Below, piece by piece: positions 8,065 through 16,735 of a stretch of DNA of 64,000 nucleotides (positions are counted from its first letter, which is position 1; the number at the start of each line of letters is the position of its first letter). This DNA comes from Tildeniella torsiva UHER 1998/13D (GTDB lineage Bacteria > Cyanobacteriota > Cyanobacteriia > Phormidesmidales > Phormidesmidaceae): the NCBI GenBank assembly GCA_019358835.1, contig JAHHIH010000007.1, positions 1 to 64,000 on the forward strand. The letters run 5' to 3'. Under the pieces are notes generated by a model. The model was given only the letters and a program-made list of their open reading frames with translations, searched no databases and was not told where the DNA came from. The position numbers and the translations under genes were made by a program.

Positions 8065-8683
8065 GGGGTCAACTTCTCCTGTATGGCCAGTCTCTTACCT
8101 TAGAAACGGCGGTGAGCTTCGTCAATGGGCCAGGGGGGGGCAGCAGCGGCGATCGCCCTGATTGGCGCTTTAATCTGCTGGATATTGGATCCAAATAATG
8201 ATATTTTTGGTGCAACTGCCTCAATCGTTAGGGGGCAGTGCTGACCGCGATAGTCCCCTATCAGCAGAAAAATGGAGTAGCTGAGAGCACAAACAGAGTT
8301 CCGGAAACTTTACCTTTCGTTGACAGAAATCTGCAAAACGGTGAATGGACTGATTAATCTTACCTAACTCAGTTGACTCTATCCATAAATAATTTGAAAG
8401 TTGACCGAGGTGAGCTGAGACCCGGCAAGCCCAGTTACAGTAGTGGATTCAGCTAATTGTGTGAGGTCAGCTACAGTTTTATTTTGTGACCGAAGGTTAC
8501 ACCTACGGGTACATGCCCGGATTCGCAATGCCGTCCGAACGTGCTAGGTTACATTTCGTCAAAAACCGAAGACCAATTTGCAATGGGTACGGGATTTAAG
8601 GCAATTCCTGTGTTGCCTGTTCTGCGCAATTTCTACCGCCAGAATCTATCCCCTGCTCTTTCTGTTGAATTCTTTTGGTGTAA
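8065..8683. other. 619-bp non-coding region between divergent purM and rlpA
   Basis: No convincing ORF is present. The right half, upstream of rlpA, has several inverted repeats: AGCTGA...TCAGCT around 8413-8455, GGTCA...TGACC around 8465-8490, and CGGGTACATGCCCG around 8507-8520. GGTTACA occurs twice (near 8495 and 8548). A TTGACA lies at 8320. This looks like a long structured leader or a small RNA locus, but no known family is recognised. Confidence 0.4.
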
Positions 8684-9799
8684 ATGAAACATCATGTATT
8701 GGGCGGACTGACGGTTGCCGTCGCTATGTCCGTTTTTGGAGCACCCCTGCCCACTCAAGCCCAGGATAAAGGCGATAATAGCCTTTCCCTGGATCCCGAG
8801 ACAGCGCATCATGCTGATATTCTGTCTCATCTCCCTGAAGCAGGTTCGCTTGCGGACTCTGACCCTTCAACCTTTGAGCCTAGCCAACCTGACTCAGCCT
8901 TATTGCTTCAGCCCCCTGATTCCACCGACAACACGCTCGAGACCGCTACTGTCTTTCCCCAGGCCCAAGAGATCCCCAACGCTGAGGCTGCCGCACCTGA
9001 GTCAGCGCCTTTGCCTCAGCCCGCTGACTCCGCTAGCGATACGCTCGAGACAGCTACCGTATTTCCCCATCCCCTAGACTCTCGCCAGGCAGCTACGGTC
9101 TACATTCGCTCGATTCCGGTTTTGACCCTGGTGGGGGGTGAGCTTGAAACCCTTAGTGCCAGTCGTGGCACGGTCGCGGTAGCCTCAGATGCCCAAGAAC
9201 CCCAGCGCCGAGCAGATGCTGTTGTAGCTCGTCTGCAATCGCTAGCGGCTAACGGTGACGCTGATGCTATCGTGGCCCGCTGGGACAGCGAAGATGAGGC
9301 CTTTGTGGTTGCTTGGGGCGACGAACCCCTGATCACCCTCGATGACCAAACTATTTTGCCCGATACCACCGACAACCCTGGAGAAGATGCCCTCCATATC
9401 GCAAATCGGCTGCGGCGGCTGCTGGGCGACGCCCCTCCCATAGCCCGCATTGAGGGCCTGCCTGAGCCTGCGGCGGCGGCAGGGCAAGTCGGTATCGTGA
9501 CCTCCACGCTTACCGGTATGGCCTCTTGGTATGGGCCTGGGTTCCACGGACGACGTAGTGCCAGTGGCGAGGTATTTAACCAAAACGACCTGACAGCTGC
9601 CCACCGCACTCTGCCCTTTGGCACTCGGGTGCGAGTCACTAACCTGTCTACGGGCCAGTCGGTGGTGGTGCGCATCAACGATCGCGGGCCCTTTGGCCAC
9701 GGTCGGGTGATTGACCTCTCCGCAGCGGCGGCCGGCAATATTGGCATCAGGGCCAGCGGAGTGGGCCGGGTGCAGCTAGAGGTGCTGTCGGCTGAATAG
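8684..9799 (+). CDS. RlpA-like protein with C-terminal double-psi beta-barrel
   Basis: A 371-residue exported protein. The signal peptide (about 1-26, cleavage after PTQAQ) is followed by a long acidic, Pro/Ser-rich region containing a near-duplicate of 22 residues (71-92 and 107-128, both ending LETATVFP). A middle region resembles the domain preceding DPBB in cyanobacterial RlpA proteins. The C-terminal RlpA/DPBB domain (about 272-371) has [24 protein letters not shown] and the catalytic-type INDRGPF. RlpA proteins are septal or outer-membrane proteins, some with lytic transglycosylase activity on denuded peptidoglycan. Activity here is inferred from the conserved NDRGPF motif only. A terminator follows, so it is monocistronic. 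Confidence 0.85.
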   Translation: MKHHVLGGLTVAVAMSVFGAPLPTQAQDKGDNSLSLDPETAHHADILSHLPEAGSLADSDPSTFEPSQPDSALLLQPPDSTDNTLETATVFPQAQEIPNAEAAAPESAPLPQPADSASDTLETATVFPHPLDSRQAATVYIRSIPVLTLVGGELETLSASRGTVAVASDAQEPQRRADAVVARLQSLAANGDADAIVARWDSEDEAFVVAWGDEPLITLDDQTILPDTTDNPGEDALHIANRLRRLLGDAPPIARIEGLPEPAAAAGQVGIVTSTLTGMASWYGPGFHGRRSASGEVFNQNDLTAAHRTLPFGTRVRVTNLSTGQSVVVRINDRGPFGHGRVIDLSAAAAGNIGIRASGVGRVQLEVLSAE

Positions 9800-9813
9800 T
9801 CGCTTTGGCCAAC

Positions 9814-9860
9814 GTCGATGCCCTGGGGGTTGACGCCCTGGAGGTTGATGCTCCGGGGAT
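9814..9860 (+). repeat. Degenerate 15-bp tandem repeat (about three units)
   Basis: Units of the form GTTGACGCCCTGGAG follow each other directly after the rlpA stop codon, with 2-4 differences between units. No coding or structural role is evident. Confidence 0.5.
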
Positions 9861-9869
9861 TGAAGCTAG

Positions 9870-9902
9870 CCCTCTCCAACCCAACTGGTGGAGAGGGTTT
9901 TT
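9870..9902 (+). terminator. Rho-independent terminator of rlpA
   Basis: CCCTCTCCA (9870-9878) and TGGAGAGGG (9889-9897) form a 9-bp stem followed immediately by TTTTT. Confidence 0.9.
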
Positions 9903-10086
9903 GATGGTCTGCCCTAGCCTTAGAGCTGCAGAAGCGCTGAAGTAAAGTCATGGCAGAGCAGGGCATTGGGCGATATGCCCACGACTTTAAATCTGGTACG
10001 GTATTACTTTTGGTGTGAGGTGGCCAGAATGTCAGCTGTCACACCCGTGCACATCAAGAGGGCACGCAGTAGAGGATGGGGAGATT

Positions 10087-11658
10087 GTGCGAGTACTCAA
10101 GACGGTTGAAGGGGTAAAACGATATTTAGCCCAAGCACGCCAGGATCAGACTACAGAAGATGGCGTAGCAGTCGGGCTGGTACCCACTATGGGCCATCTG
10201 CACCCAGGTCATCTGAGCCTGATCGAGCGGGCACGGGTGGAGAATGCGGTGGTTGTGGTCAGCATTTTCGTCAATCCCCTCCAGTTTGGCCCCCAGGAAG
10301 ATTTGGCCCGCTACCCTCACACCCCGGAGCAAGACCTGCGTCTGTGTGAACAGGCTGGAGTTGATGCAGTGTTTATGCCCACTCCCGCTGCCTTCTACGG
10401 CGCTGCTGACCCGCAGGCAAACGCCACGACCCAGGTGACTCCTCCCCAAACGATGATGGCGGTGCTGTGCGGCCCTCACCGGCCAGGCCATTTTGAGGGG
10501 GTGGCTACGGTGGTGACGAAGTTGCTGAGCCTGGTGGCCCCCGATCGCGCCTACTTTGGCTATAAAGATGCTCAACAGCTGGCAATTTTGAAGCGCCTGG
10601 TGCGCGATCTCAATCTGCCCGGCCAGCTGGTGGGTTGCCCAACAGTGCGAGAGGCGAGTGGTTTGGCCCTCAGCTCTCGCAATAGCTACCTGAGTGAGGC
10701 CGAGCGTCAGCAGGCAGCCGTGCTCTATCGGGGTCTGATGGCAGCCCAACATTGCTTTCAGTCTGGTGAGCGGCTGGGCACGGAGCTGGCGGCGGCTGTG
10801 TATGCAGAACTGGCCCAGGAGCCCGCCCTGAGGCCCCAATACGTCGAACTGGTGCACCCTGAAACGCTACAATCCCTTGAGCGAGTGGAGACGTTGGGGA
10901 TGCTGGCGGTGGCGGCCCATCTGGGCAATACTCGGCTGATTGACAATGTGTTGCTGCGCGATCGCCAGCCCATTGTGGCCATTGATGGGCCTGCCGGGGC
11001 CGGCAAATCAACCGTGGCTCGCCAGGTAGCCCAGCGCCTCAACCTGCTCTACCTCGACAGTGGCGCGATGTACCGGGCGGTAACCTGGCTGGCCCTGGAG
11101 CAGGGTCTTGATTTGCAGGACGAGGTTGCGATCGCAGAACTCGTGCAGGACTGCGACATCCGGCTAGAGGCCTCGGGCGATGACTCTGCCTTTGCCGCCT
11201 ACCCCAGCCGCATTTGGCTCAACGGCCAGGAAGTGACCCAGGCCATTCGCAGCCCTGCCGTGACGGCTCAGGTCTCGGTGGTGTCAGCCCAGCCCACCGT
11301 GCGCGAGACCCTCCTGTGCCAGCAGCAGCAGTACGGTATCTGCGGCGGTGTTGTGATGGAAGGCCGCGACATTGGTACCCAGGTGTTTCCCCAGGCGGAG
11401 CTGAAAATTTTTCTCACCGCGTCGGTGGGTGAGCGGGCCCGCCGACGCCAGCGCGACCTAGCTGCCCAGGGGCAGGCCGCAGTATCCCTCAGTGACCTGG
11501 AGCAGGCCATCGACGATCGCGATCGCAAAGATAGCAGTCGCCGAGTGTCGCCCCTGCGCCAGGCCGACGATGCGATCGCCCTCAACACCGATGGCCTCTC
11601 TATCGAAGATGTGGTGAACAAAATAGTTCAGCTATTTGAATCGAGGGTAAGGCCATGA
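10087..11658 (+). CDS. panC/cmk: Bifunctional pantothenate synthetase / cytidylate kinase
   Basis: A fusion of two enzymes. The N-terminal PanC (about 1-285) condenses pantoate and beta-alanine with ATP and has VPTMGHLHPGHLSL with the HxGH motif. The C-terminal Cmk (about 298-524) phosphorylates CMP/dCMP and has IDGPAGAGKSTVARQ and MEGRDIGTQVFP. This fusion is characteristic of cyanobacteria. The start chosen is GTG at 10087 (MRVLKTVEGVKRYL), matching the family N-terminus and preceded by GGGGAG. An upstream GTG at 10015 would add 24 residues unlike the family. The stop overlaps the aroE start as ATGA, so the genes are translationally coupled. Confidence 0.95.
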   Translation: MRVLKTVEGVKRYLAQARQDQTTEDGVAVGLVPTMGHLHPGHLSLIERARVENAVVVVSIFVNPLQFGPQEDLARYPHTPEQDLRLCEQAGVDAVFMPTPAAFYGAADPQANATTQVTPPQTMMAVLCGPHRPGHFEGVATVVTKLLSLVAPDRAYFGYKDAQQLAILKRLVRDLNLPGQLVGCPTVREASGLALSSRNSYLSEAERQQAAVLYRGLMAAQHCFQSGERLGTELAAAVYAELAQEPALRPQYVELVHPETLQSLERVETLGMLAVAAHLGNTRLIDNVLLRDRQPIVAIDGPAGAGKSTVARQVAQRLNLLYLDSGAMYRAVTWLALEQGLDLQDEVAIAELVQDCDIRLEASGDDSAFAAYPSRIWLNGQEVTQAIRSPAVTAQVSVVSAQPTVRETLLCQQQQYGICGGVVMEGRDIGTQVFPQAELKIFLTASVGERARRRQRDLAAQGQAAVSLSDLEQAIDDRDRKDSSRRVSPLRQADDAIALNTDGLSIEDVVNKIVQLFESRVRP

Positions 11659-12515
11659 GCATCACTGGAACCACCCAAATCCTCGGCATCATTGGCGACC
11701 CGGTTACCCACTCCCTGTCGCCGGTGATGCACAACGCTGCTCTGGCAGAACTTGGGGCCGACTATGTCTATGTACCCTTTCCGGTGCTGGCAGAGGGGCT
11801 TGAAGCGGCGATCGCTGGCTTTGCCGCCACTGGGGTGCGAGGATTTAGCATCACCATTCCCCACAAGCAGGCCATTCTGCCTCTGTTGGCAACGGTTACT
11901 GACGAAGCCCAAGCCGTTGGTGCAGTTAACACGGTATGGCGCACCGAGCAGGGTTGGGCAGGCACCAATACCGACGTAGCTGGGTTTGTGGCCCCGCTCA
12001 AAGCATCAAAATCCTGGACTGGGAGCACCGCGCTGGTCTTGGGCAACGGGGGGGCGGCCAGGGCTGTAGTGGCGGGTTGTGCCCAGCTGGGATTTAAATC
12101 GGTGCAGGTGGTGGGTCGCAGATCTGAAGCTCTGGCTGTCTTTCAGCAGGGCTGGGTCAATTCGCCCCTGCAAACTCCGCTCACGGTTCATCCTTGGGAA
12201 GCGCTACCGACCTTGCTGCCCACCGCCGATTTAGTTGTCAACACAACTCCCCTCGGTATGCACACCACTGCCGGGCAAACTCCCTTGACGGCAGAAGATC
12301 TAGCTTTGGCTCCGTCCCATGCCCTGGTCTATGACTTGATCTATACACCGCGACCTACCCGCCTGCTGACTTTGGCCGACCAGCGGGGGCTAAAGACCCT
12401 AGACGGACTAGAAATGCTGGTGCAGCAGGGGGCTGCTGCTCTGGAGATTTGGCTGAACTGCCCGGTGCCGGTCGCTACGATGCGACAGGCGTTAGTCGAT
12501 TGGTTGGCGCGGTAG
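11655..12515 (+). CDS. aroE: Shikimate dehydrogenase
   Basis: A 286-residue NADPH-dependent enzyme that reduces 3-dehydroshikimate in aromatic amino-acid synthesis. Visible motifs are GDPVTHSLSPVMHNAAL at the shikimate-binding N-terminus, the catalytic Lys in ITIPHKQAILPL, NTDVAGF with the paired Asp, the nucleotide loop LGNGGAARAVV and NTTPLGM. The ATG overlaps the panC/cmk stop by 4 bp. An 8-bp inverted repeat (CTGGATTC/GAATCCAG, 12572-12601) lies in the gap before the convergent next gene. Confidence 0.97.
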   Translation: MSITGTTQILGIIGDPVTHSLSPVMHNAALAELGADYVYVPFPVLAEGLEAAIAGFAATGVRGFSITIPHKQAILPLLATVTDEAQAVGAVNTVWRTEQGWAGTNTDVAGFVAPLKASKSWTGSTALVLGNGGAARAVVAGCAQLGFKSVQVVGRRSEALAVFQQGWVNSPLQTPLTVHPWEALPTLLPTADLVVNTTPLGMHTTAGQTPLTAEDLALAPSHALVYDLIYTPRPTRLLTLADQRGLKTLDGLEMLVQQGAAALEIWLNCPVPVATMRQALVDWLAR

Positions 12516-12613
12516 CTAAAAGTCTGTGGCGGCTTTCCTGCTGGGTAGAGCGGTTAAAAGGCTCGACTTGCCTGGATTCTGTTAGATTCTACTGAATCCA
12601 GAGGCGATCGCCC

Positions 12614-13969
12614 CTAGGGCAAGAACGTTCTAGGGCGGGTGGCTACCTCCTCAGCTCTGTCTGCCTCGGGCTCAAAGCCATCGTGGGTGAGCAGGTGTTG
12701 ACTGACCCCGGCAACGATCGATCGCATGGCCGCTTCGTTGCCGCTGTAGTCGAGGGTAGCGGTGATGATGTAGCGCTGGCTGCCCACGCTAATGGCTGTA
12801 GTTGTGCCCAGTACCTTAGAATTGCGGCCAGTCTTTTCGCCCAACCAGTCGTTCGGGGAATGCACAGCCGCGTGGCCCAGGTTGCGATCGCGCTGGTCAG
12901 CCAGCGCCGCTTCAATCAAGTCAGCTCCCGGAAACTCCCCGTTATAAATGGCCACCATCATGTCGGTTAGCTCGTCGGTGGTGATGCGGTTGGGGGTGTT
13001 ACCGGCGTTGGCGGGATAGGTCGATTCGCCCACCAGTTTTTTAGTGACGCGAGTGGCCTGGTATCCGTGACTTTGCAGACTTTGCTGGATGCCCTCCCAC
13101 CCGATGTAGTCGATCAGCTGGTTGGTAGCGATATTACCGCTGGCGCTAATCATGTCGGCCATGATCTGCTCTGCGGGATATTCGGTTCTGACCCAGATAG
13201 AACCGGCATCCTCCGTCCAATTGCTGGGGCTAACCCAGATAGTAGTGCTGGGGACAGTGCCCTCTTGGTGAAGCTTGGCCATGAGCGCGATCGCAACCGG
13301 CACTTTAATCAGGCTGGCGGGGCTAGCTGGCGGTAGGTGGCCCTGCCACCGTCGGCATTCTCGCTGTAGCGAGCACACCGTTAGGCGCACCCGCGAGGCT
13401 AGGCCCGTCTGTTCCACAATGGGCTGTAAAAATGCCGAGCGGGCGGTGTCGTAGTGGTAAGCCGCGATCGCCCGCTGCTGTTCATACTGCTGTTTTTTGG
13501 CCGCTGCCTGGGCCTCAGCGAAGGTGTTAGGTGGAATTTGGTTCAGCGCTGCTACAGCTTGATCCCAGTGGGTGTAGGCGGTAGCCAGTTCTGAGGCAGG
13601 TAGGGTGGCCGGGTTGCCCAGGGCGATCGCCGCGGCGGCGGCCTGCTCGGCTCGCTGCTGAAGCTGTCGGGCGATTTCTTCCTGCTGCAGACGATAGTTA
13701 ATTGTCCCCAGCTGTGTCAGCACATCGGCAGGTGGTGGCCCTACCCCGGAGCGAGTGGCCACCATTACTGTGGGGTAATGGCTGAGTTCAATCCCTAGGC
13801 GATCGCGCAGACGATATAGCTCTGCCAGGGTCTCAACCTTGGGCACGGCGACCATGGCCTGGGAGTTTTGCTCAGGTGCTGCCACCGGAAACTTGGGTAG
13901 CGCCACATTGGCCATCAAAATTCCCACTATCACCGTGGGCTTCAACAACTGCAACCAGACAGAATGCAT
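12614..13969 (-). CDS. Exported beta-lactamase-fold serine hydrolase
   Basis: From the start at 13969 (MHSVWLQLLKPTVIVG) the protein is 451 residues with an N-terminal signal or anchor helix. An Ala/Gln-rich helical region follows, then a class A beta-lactamase-like domain. That domain carries SxxK in PASLIKVPVAIALM, SGN in SASGNIATNQLIDYIG and KTG in LGEKTGRNSK, the three active-site motifs of penicillin-recognising enzymes. Cyanobacterial proteins of this type are annotated as serine hydrolases and may act on peptidoglycan. Resistance to beta-lactams cannot be inferred. An upstream ATG at 14068 would add 33 residues and spoil the signal sequence, so it is disfavoured. Confidence 0.8.
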   Translation of the reverse strand: MHSVWLQLLKPTVIVGILMANVALPKFPVAAPEQNSQAMVAVPKVETLAELYRLRDRLGIELSHYPTVMVATRSGVGPPPADVLTQLGTINYRLQQEEIARQLQQRAEQAAAAAIALGNPATLPASELATAYTHWDQAVAALNQIPPNTFAEAQAAAKKQQYEQQRAIAAYHYDTARSAFLQPIVEQTGLASRVRLTVCSLQRECRRWQGHLPPASPASLIKVPVAIALMAKLHQEGTVPSTTIWVSPSNWTEDAGSIWVRTEYPAEQIMADMISASGNIATNQLIDYIGWEGIQQSLQSHGYQATRVTKKLVGESTYPANAGNTPNRITTDELTDMMVAIYNGEFPGADLIEAALADQRDRNLGHAAVHSPNDWLGEKTGRNSKVLGTTTAISVGSQRYIITATLDYSGNEAAMRSIVAGVSQHLLTHDGFEPEADRAEEVATRPRTFLP

Positions 13970-14088
13970 TGTTCCCCGATCCTGAGTACGGTATCGAGGT
14001 TGCCTAGGGCAACCGGATAGTAGGCAATTTAAGCCCTCTCTGGGGGCAAAAAATGCCAGCCAGAGCACAAAAGCTTGGATTTTGGCTC

Positions 14089-14460
14089 TTAGCTGAGGGT
14101 TGGTGCCAAGTTTCGCTGTAAAATCGCCTGCCAGCTAGCACTCAGGTCGTCATCGCTGCGGTGGGCCTCCCATAGGCCGGTATCGAAACCGGCGATACTC
14201 CACTGCCCGGCAATATGATCCCCGTCTTCAGACACCGTTCCTGTGTAATCGATGGGCGATTGCCCCCGGCCCAAATAGCGTTTGACAAACTGTACCTGGC
14301 GACCTGTTACGGTGCCGCTCAACTGGGCTTCGCCCAGATAACCACTATCGAGAATGCTGCCGCTTAGGGCATTGCCCCCCTGCACCAGGGTGGCTTCAAA
14401 TCGAGTTGGGGTGTCCCGTTGCCAGTAAGTGCCCAGCCACATACCGCTCAAATCTGCCAT
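14089..14460 (-). CDS. Conserved hypothetical beta-rich protein
   Basis: A 123-residue protein I cannot assign to a named family. It begins MADLSGMWLGTYWQ and shows alternating hydrophobic strands (RFEATLVQGGNALSGSILD, QLSGTVTGRQVQFVKRYL, HIAGQWSI), suggesting a small lipocalin- or avidin-like beta-barrel. It has no signal peptide or cysteine. It is divergent from recR with 69 bp between the two starts, so they share a promoter region. The reading frame is well formed and is taken as real. Confidence 0.6.
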   Translation of the reverse strand: MADLSGMWLGTYWQRDTPTRFEATLVQGGNALSGSILDSGYLGEAQLSGTVTGRQVQFVKRYLGRGQSPIDYTGTVSEDGDHIAGQWSIAGFDTGLWEAHRSDDDLSASWQAILQRNLAPTLS

Positions 14461-14529
14461 TGCTCACCTTACATTCACAGCCTTACACGTACAATTTAAA
14501 TACTGAACAACCCCTAGGAGTCTGTCCCC

Positions 14530-15123
14530 ATTTACACCCGTCCCCTGGCTCGACTGATTGAAGAATTCCAGCGGCTGCCGGGGGTTGGCCCTAAATCGGC
14601 CCAGCGCCTGGCGCTGCACATTCTTAAGCGCCCTCAAAACGAGGTGCAGGCCCTTGCCCAGGCGCTCCTAGATGCCAAAGCCCAGGTAGGGCAGTGCTCG
14701 GTGTGCTTTCACCTGTCCGCTGACCCAGTGTGCGACATCTGTCGGGCTACCAACCGCGACCCCCAGACCCTCTGCGTGGTGGCCGACTCGCGCGACGTCA
14801 TCGCCATTGAGAAAACCCGCGAATATCGAGGCCGTTACCACGTGCTGGGCGGGCTCATCTCCCCTATGGATGGCATTGGCCCCGAGCAGCTCAACATTGG
14901 CCCCTTAGTCCACCGGGTTAGCAAAGAGGGCACCCAAGAGGTGATTATGGCGATTAGCCCCAGCATTGAGGGCGACACCACGACCCTCTATGTGGGCCAA
15001 TTGCTCAAGCCCTTTACTCGGGTAACGCGCATCGCCTTTGGCCTGCCCATGGGGGGCGACTTAGAATATGCCGACGAGGTCACCCTGGCGCGCGCGTTGG
15101 AGGGACGCCGAGACCTGGAATAG
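14530..15123 (+). CDS. recR: Recombination protein RecR, apparent ATT start
   Basis: RecR works with RecF/RecO to load RecA at gaps. The 198-residue reading has the expected N-terminus [13 protein letters not shown] and the helix-hairpin-helix [17 protein letters not shown] (about 17-33). The Cys4 zinc motif C-VC...CDIC (about 57-72) and the Toprim domain [15 protein letters not shown] follow. The first ATG/GTG/TTG in frame is GTG at 14644, which would delete the HhH domain, and an in-frame TAG lies at 14515. Between them the only codon at the family start position is ATT (14530), 9 nt after AGGAG (14516-14520). ATT is a rare but known initiator (infC), so I place the start there. A point mutation or sequencing error is the alternative. 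Confidence 0.85.
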   Translation: MYTRPLARLIEEFQRLPGVGPKSAQRLALHILKRPQNEVQALAQALLDAKAQVGQCSVCFHLSADPVCDICRATNRDPQTLCVVADSRDVIAIEKTREYRGRYHVLGGLISPMDGIGPEQLNIGPLVHRVSKEGTQEVIMAISPSIEGDTTTLYVGQLLKPFTRVTRIAFGLPMGGDLEYADEVTLARALEGRRDLE

Positions 15124-15288
15124 GCCAAGATTTAGCTCGGCCTTATACAATTCTGAACCTGTTTTGGGTTCTCTAGCCCGTAGGTTAGATTAGGGATGAC
15201 GAGCCCTTTGCCGTGGGTTGAGCGTTCTAGGGCTGCTGGTAGAAGGTGGTTCCGAGGAACTATCGCGATTGTTTACCGCCAGGCACCA

Positions 15289-15933
15289 ATGGGAGTTTTT
15301 CTCTATTTTTTGCGTCACGGCCAAACGGCCTACAGTCTTACGGGGGGCTACTGCGGCACCCCCGAAAACGACCCTGGTCTGACCTCCGAGGGCGTGGCCA
15401 TGGCCCAGGAGTTTGCTGAAACCTACGCCCATTTGCCCTGGAGCGCCGCCTACGTCAGCCCTCTGCGGCGGGCGGTAGAAACGGCTCGACCGCTGTGCGA
15501 TGGGCTGAACTTAGAGATGCGGCTGCGCGACGGGCTGCGGGAGGTCATGTACGGCCGCTGGGAAGGCATGCACCCGACCGCCGTTGACCGCGAGCACCAC
15601 GACGAGTACGTGGCTTGGCTGACTGACCCGGCCTGGTATGCCCCGGTGGGGGGCGAACGAGCCGTCGATATCGCCCGTCGATCGGCCCAGGTGCTCGACG
15701 AAATTGAGCGCACCCATGCTGGTGGCCATATTTTGCTCGTGTCTCACAAGGCCACCATTCGCATTATGCTGTGCACCCTGCTGGGCATTGATGTGGGCCG
15801 CTACCGCGATCGCATGGATATGCCCGTTGCCGCTGTGAGTGTGGTCGAGTTGGGGCCGCGCGGGCCGTTGTTCCACACCATTGCCGATCGCTCCCACCTG
15901 AGCGACCAGCTGCGATCGCTCCCCTCCACCTGA
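15289..15933 (+). CDS. Histidine phosphatase family protein, intact catalytic motif
   Basis: A 214-residue protein from ATG 15289 (MGVFLYFLRHGQTAY) of the phosphoglycerate-mutase-like histidine phosphatase superfamily. The phosphohistidine motif RHG is at residues 9-11, LREVMYGRWEGM supplies the acid, and the second His is in LLVSHKATIRIML. Substrates of cyanobacterial members are mostly undefined. A start at 15196 would add 31 residues before the first strand and is unlikely. It is followed after 13 nt by a paralogue about 50 percent similar on the same strand, clearly a tandem duplication. Confidence 0.88.
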   Translation: MGVFLYFLRHGQTAYSLTGGYCGTPENDPGLTSEGVAMAQEFAETYAHLPWSAAYVSPLRRAVETARPLCDGLNLEMRLRDGLREVMYGRWEGMHPTAVDREHHDEYVAWLTDPAWYAPVGGERAVDIARRSAQVLDEIERTHAGGHILLVSHKATIRIMLCTLLGIDVGRYRDRMDMPVAAVSVVELGPRGPLFHTIADRSHLSDQLRSLPST

Positions 15934-15946
15934 GGTCAATTGCCCT

Positions 15947-16600
15947 ATGCCCCTGAGGCTTTACCTACTCCGCAATGCCGAAACCGAGTACTGCCGCACG
16001 GGTCGCTACTGTAGCCAAGATGGGGTAGCGCTGACGGCCCAGGGCCAGCAAATGGCCGACTATTTTGCCAAGGCCTACCACCACCTCGACTGGAAGGCGG
16101 TTTTCTGTAGCCCCCTCAGCCACGCTGCCGCCACGGTGCAGCCCCTGTGCCAGATTACGGGTCTGGCGGTGCAGCGTCGTGACCATCTGCGAGAGCTGTC
16201 CTTTGGCCAGTGGGAAGGGATGGCCCCCGCCGAGGTCAACACCGCCTTCCACGACGACTACATCCGCTGGCTGGCTGACCCCGCCTGGAACACCCCCACC
16301 GATGGCGAAAAGGCGATGCAGGTGGCCCGGCGCAGCTCCGACGTGCTGGCTGAAATCGAAGAGACCTACCCCGATGGCAATGTGCTGATTGTGTCCCACA
16401 AGGCCACCCTGCGGATTATGCTGTGCACGCTGCTGGGCATTGATGTCGGTCGATATCGCGATCGCCTCGCCATGCCCGTCACCGCCGTGTCGCTGGTAGA
16501 GCTGATGGAGTACGGCCCCTTTGTGCGCCAGCTCAACGACTGTGCCCATTTGCCCCTGCACCTGCGCCGTCCCTGGGCTGGCAACGGCTCTGACGGCTGA
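15947..16600 (+). CDS. Histidine phosphatase paralogue lacking the catalytic His
   Basis: A 217-residue tandem paralogue of the preceding gene. It shares long blocks such as LLGIDVGRYRDR, SHKATLRIMLCT and the fold-defining GQWEGM. The nucleophile motif RHG has become RNA (MPLRLYLLRNAETEY), replacing the phosphorylated His with Asn. The second active-site His (VSHKAT) is kept. In this family the first His forms the phospho-enzyme, so the protein is probably catalytically dead or altered and may be regulatory. The codon reads AAT in clear sequence with no frameshift. The 13-nt gap suggests co-expression with the active copy. Confidence 0.85.
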   Translation: MPLRLYLLRNAETEYCRTGRYCSQDGVALTAQGQQMADYFAKAYHHLDWKAVFCSPLSHAAATVQPLCQITGLAVQRRDHLRELSFGQWEGMAPAEVNTAFHDDYIRWLADPAWNTPTDGEKAMQVARRSSDVLAEIEETYPDGNVLIVSHKATLRIMLCTLLGIDVGRYRDRLAMPVTAVSLVELMEYGPFVRQLNDCAHLPLHLRRPWAGNGSDG

Positions 16601-16735
16601 GAGATGATCGCTGGAACCGCCAGCTCTGTCTGTGGGTAGATGGCGCTGGCTGTAGACCCCAGCGAGATTAGGCATAGATGGCGGTCAAGGCGATCGCCCC
16701 TAGTCCTTAGTCTTGTCAAAAACGTTTCGGTACTT

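Noticed and set aside
8400-8683. c-di-AMP (ydaO) riboswitch before rlpA
   Set aside because: I could not find the conserved ydaO core blocks, so I report only an unassigned structured leader.
15196-15288. Earlier start for the first histidine phosphatase
   Set aside because: The extra 31 residues precede the first beta strand of the fold and are not family-like; ATG 15289 fits.
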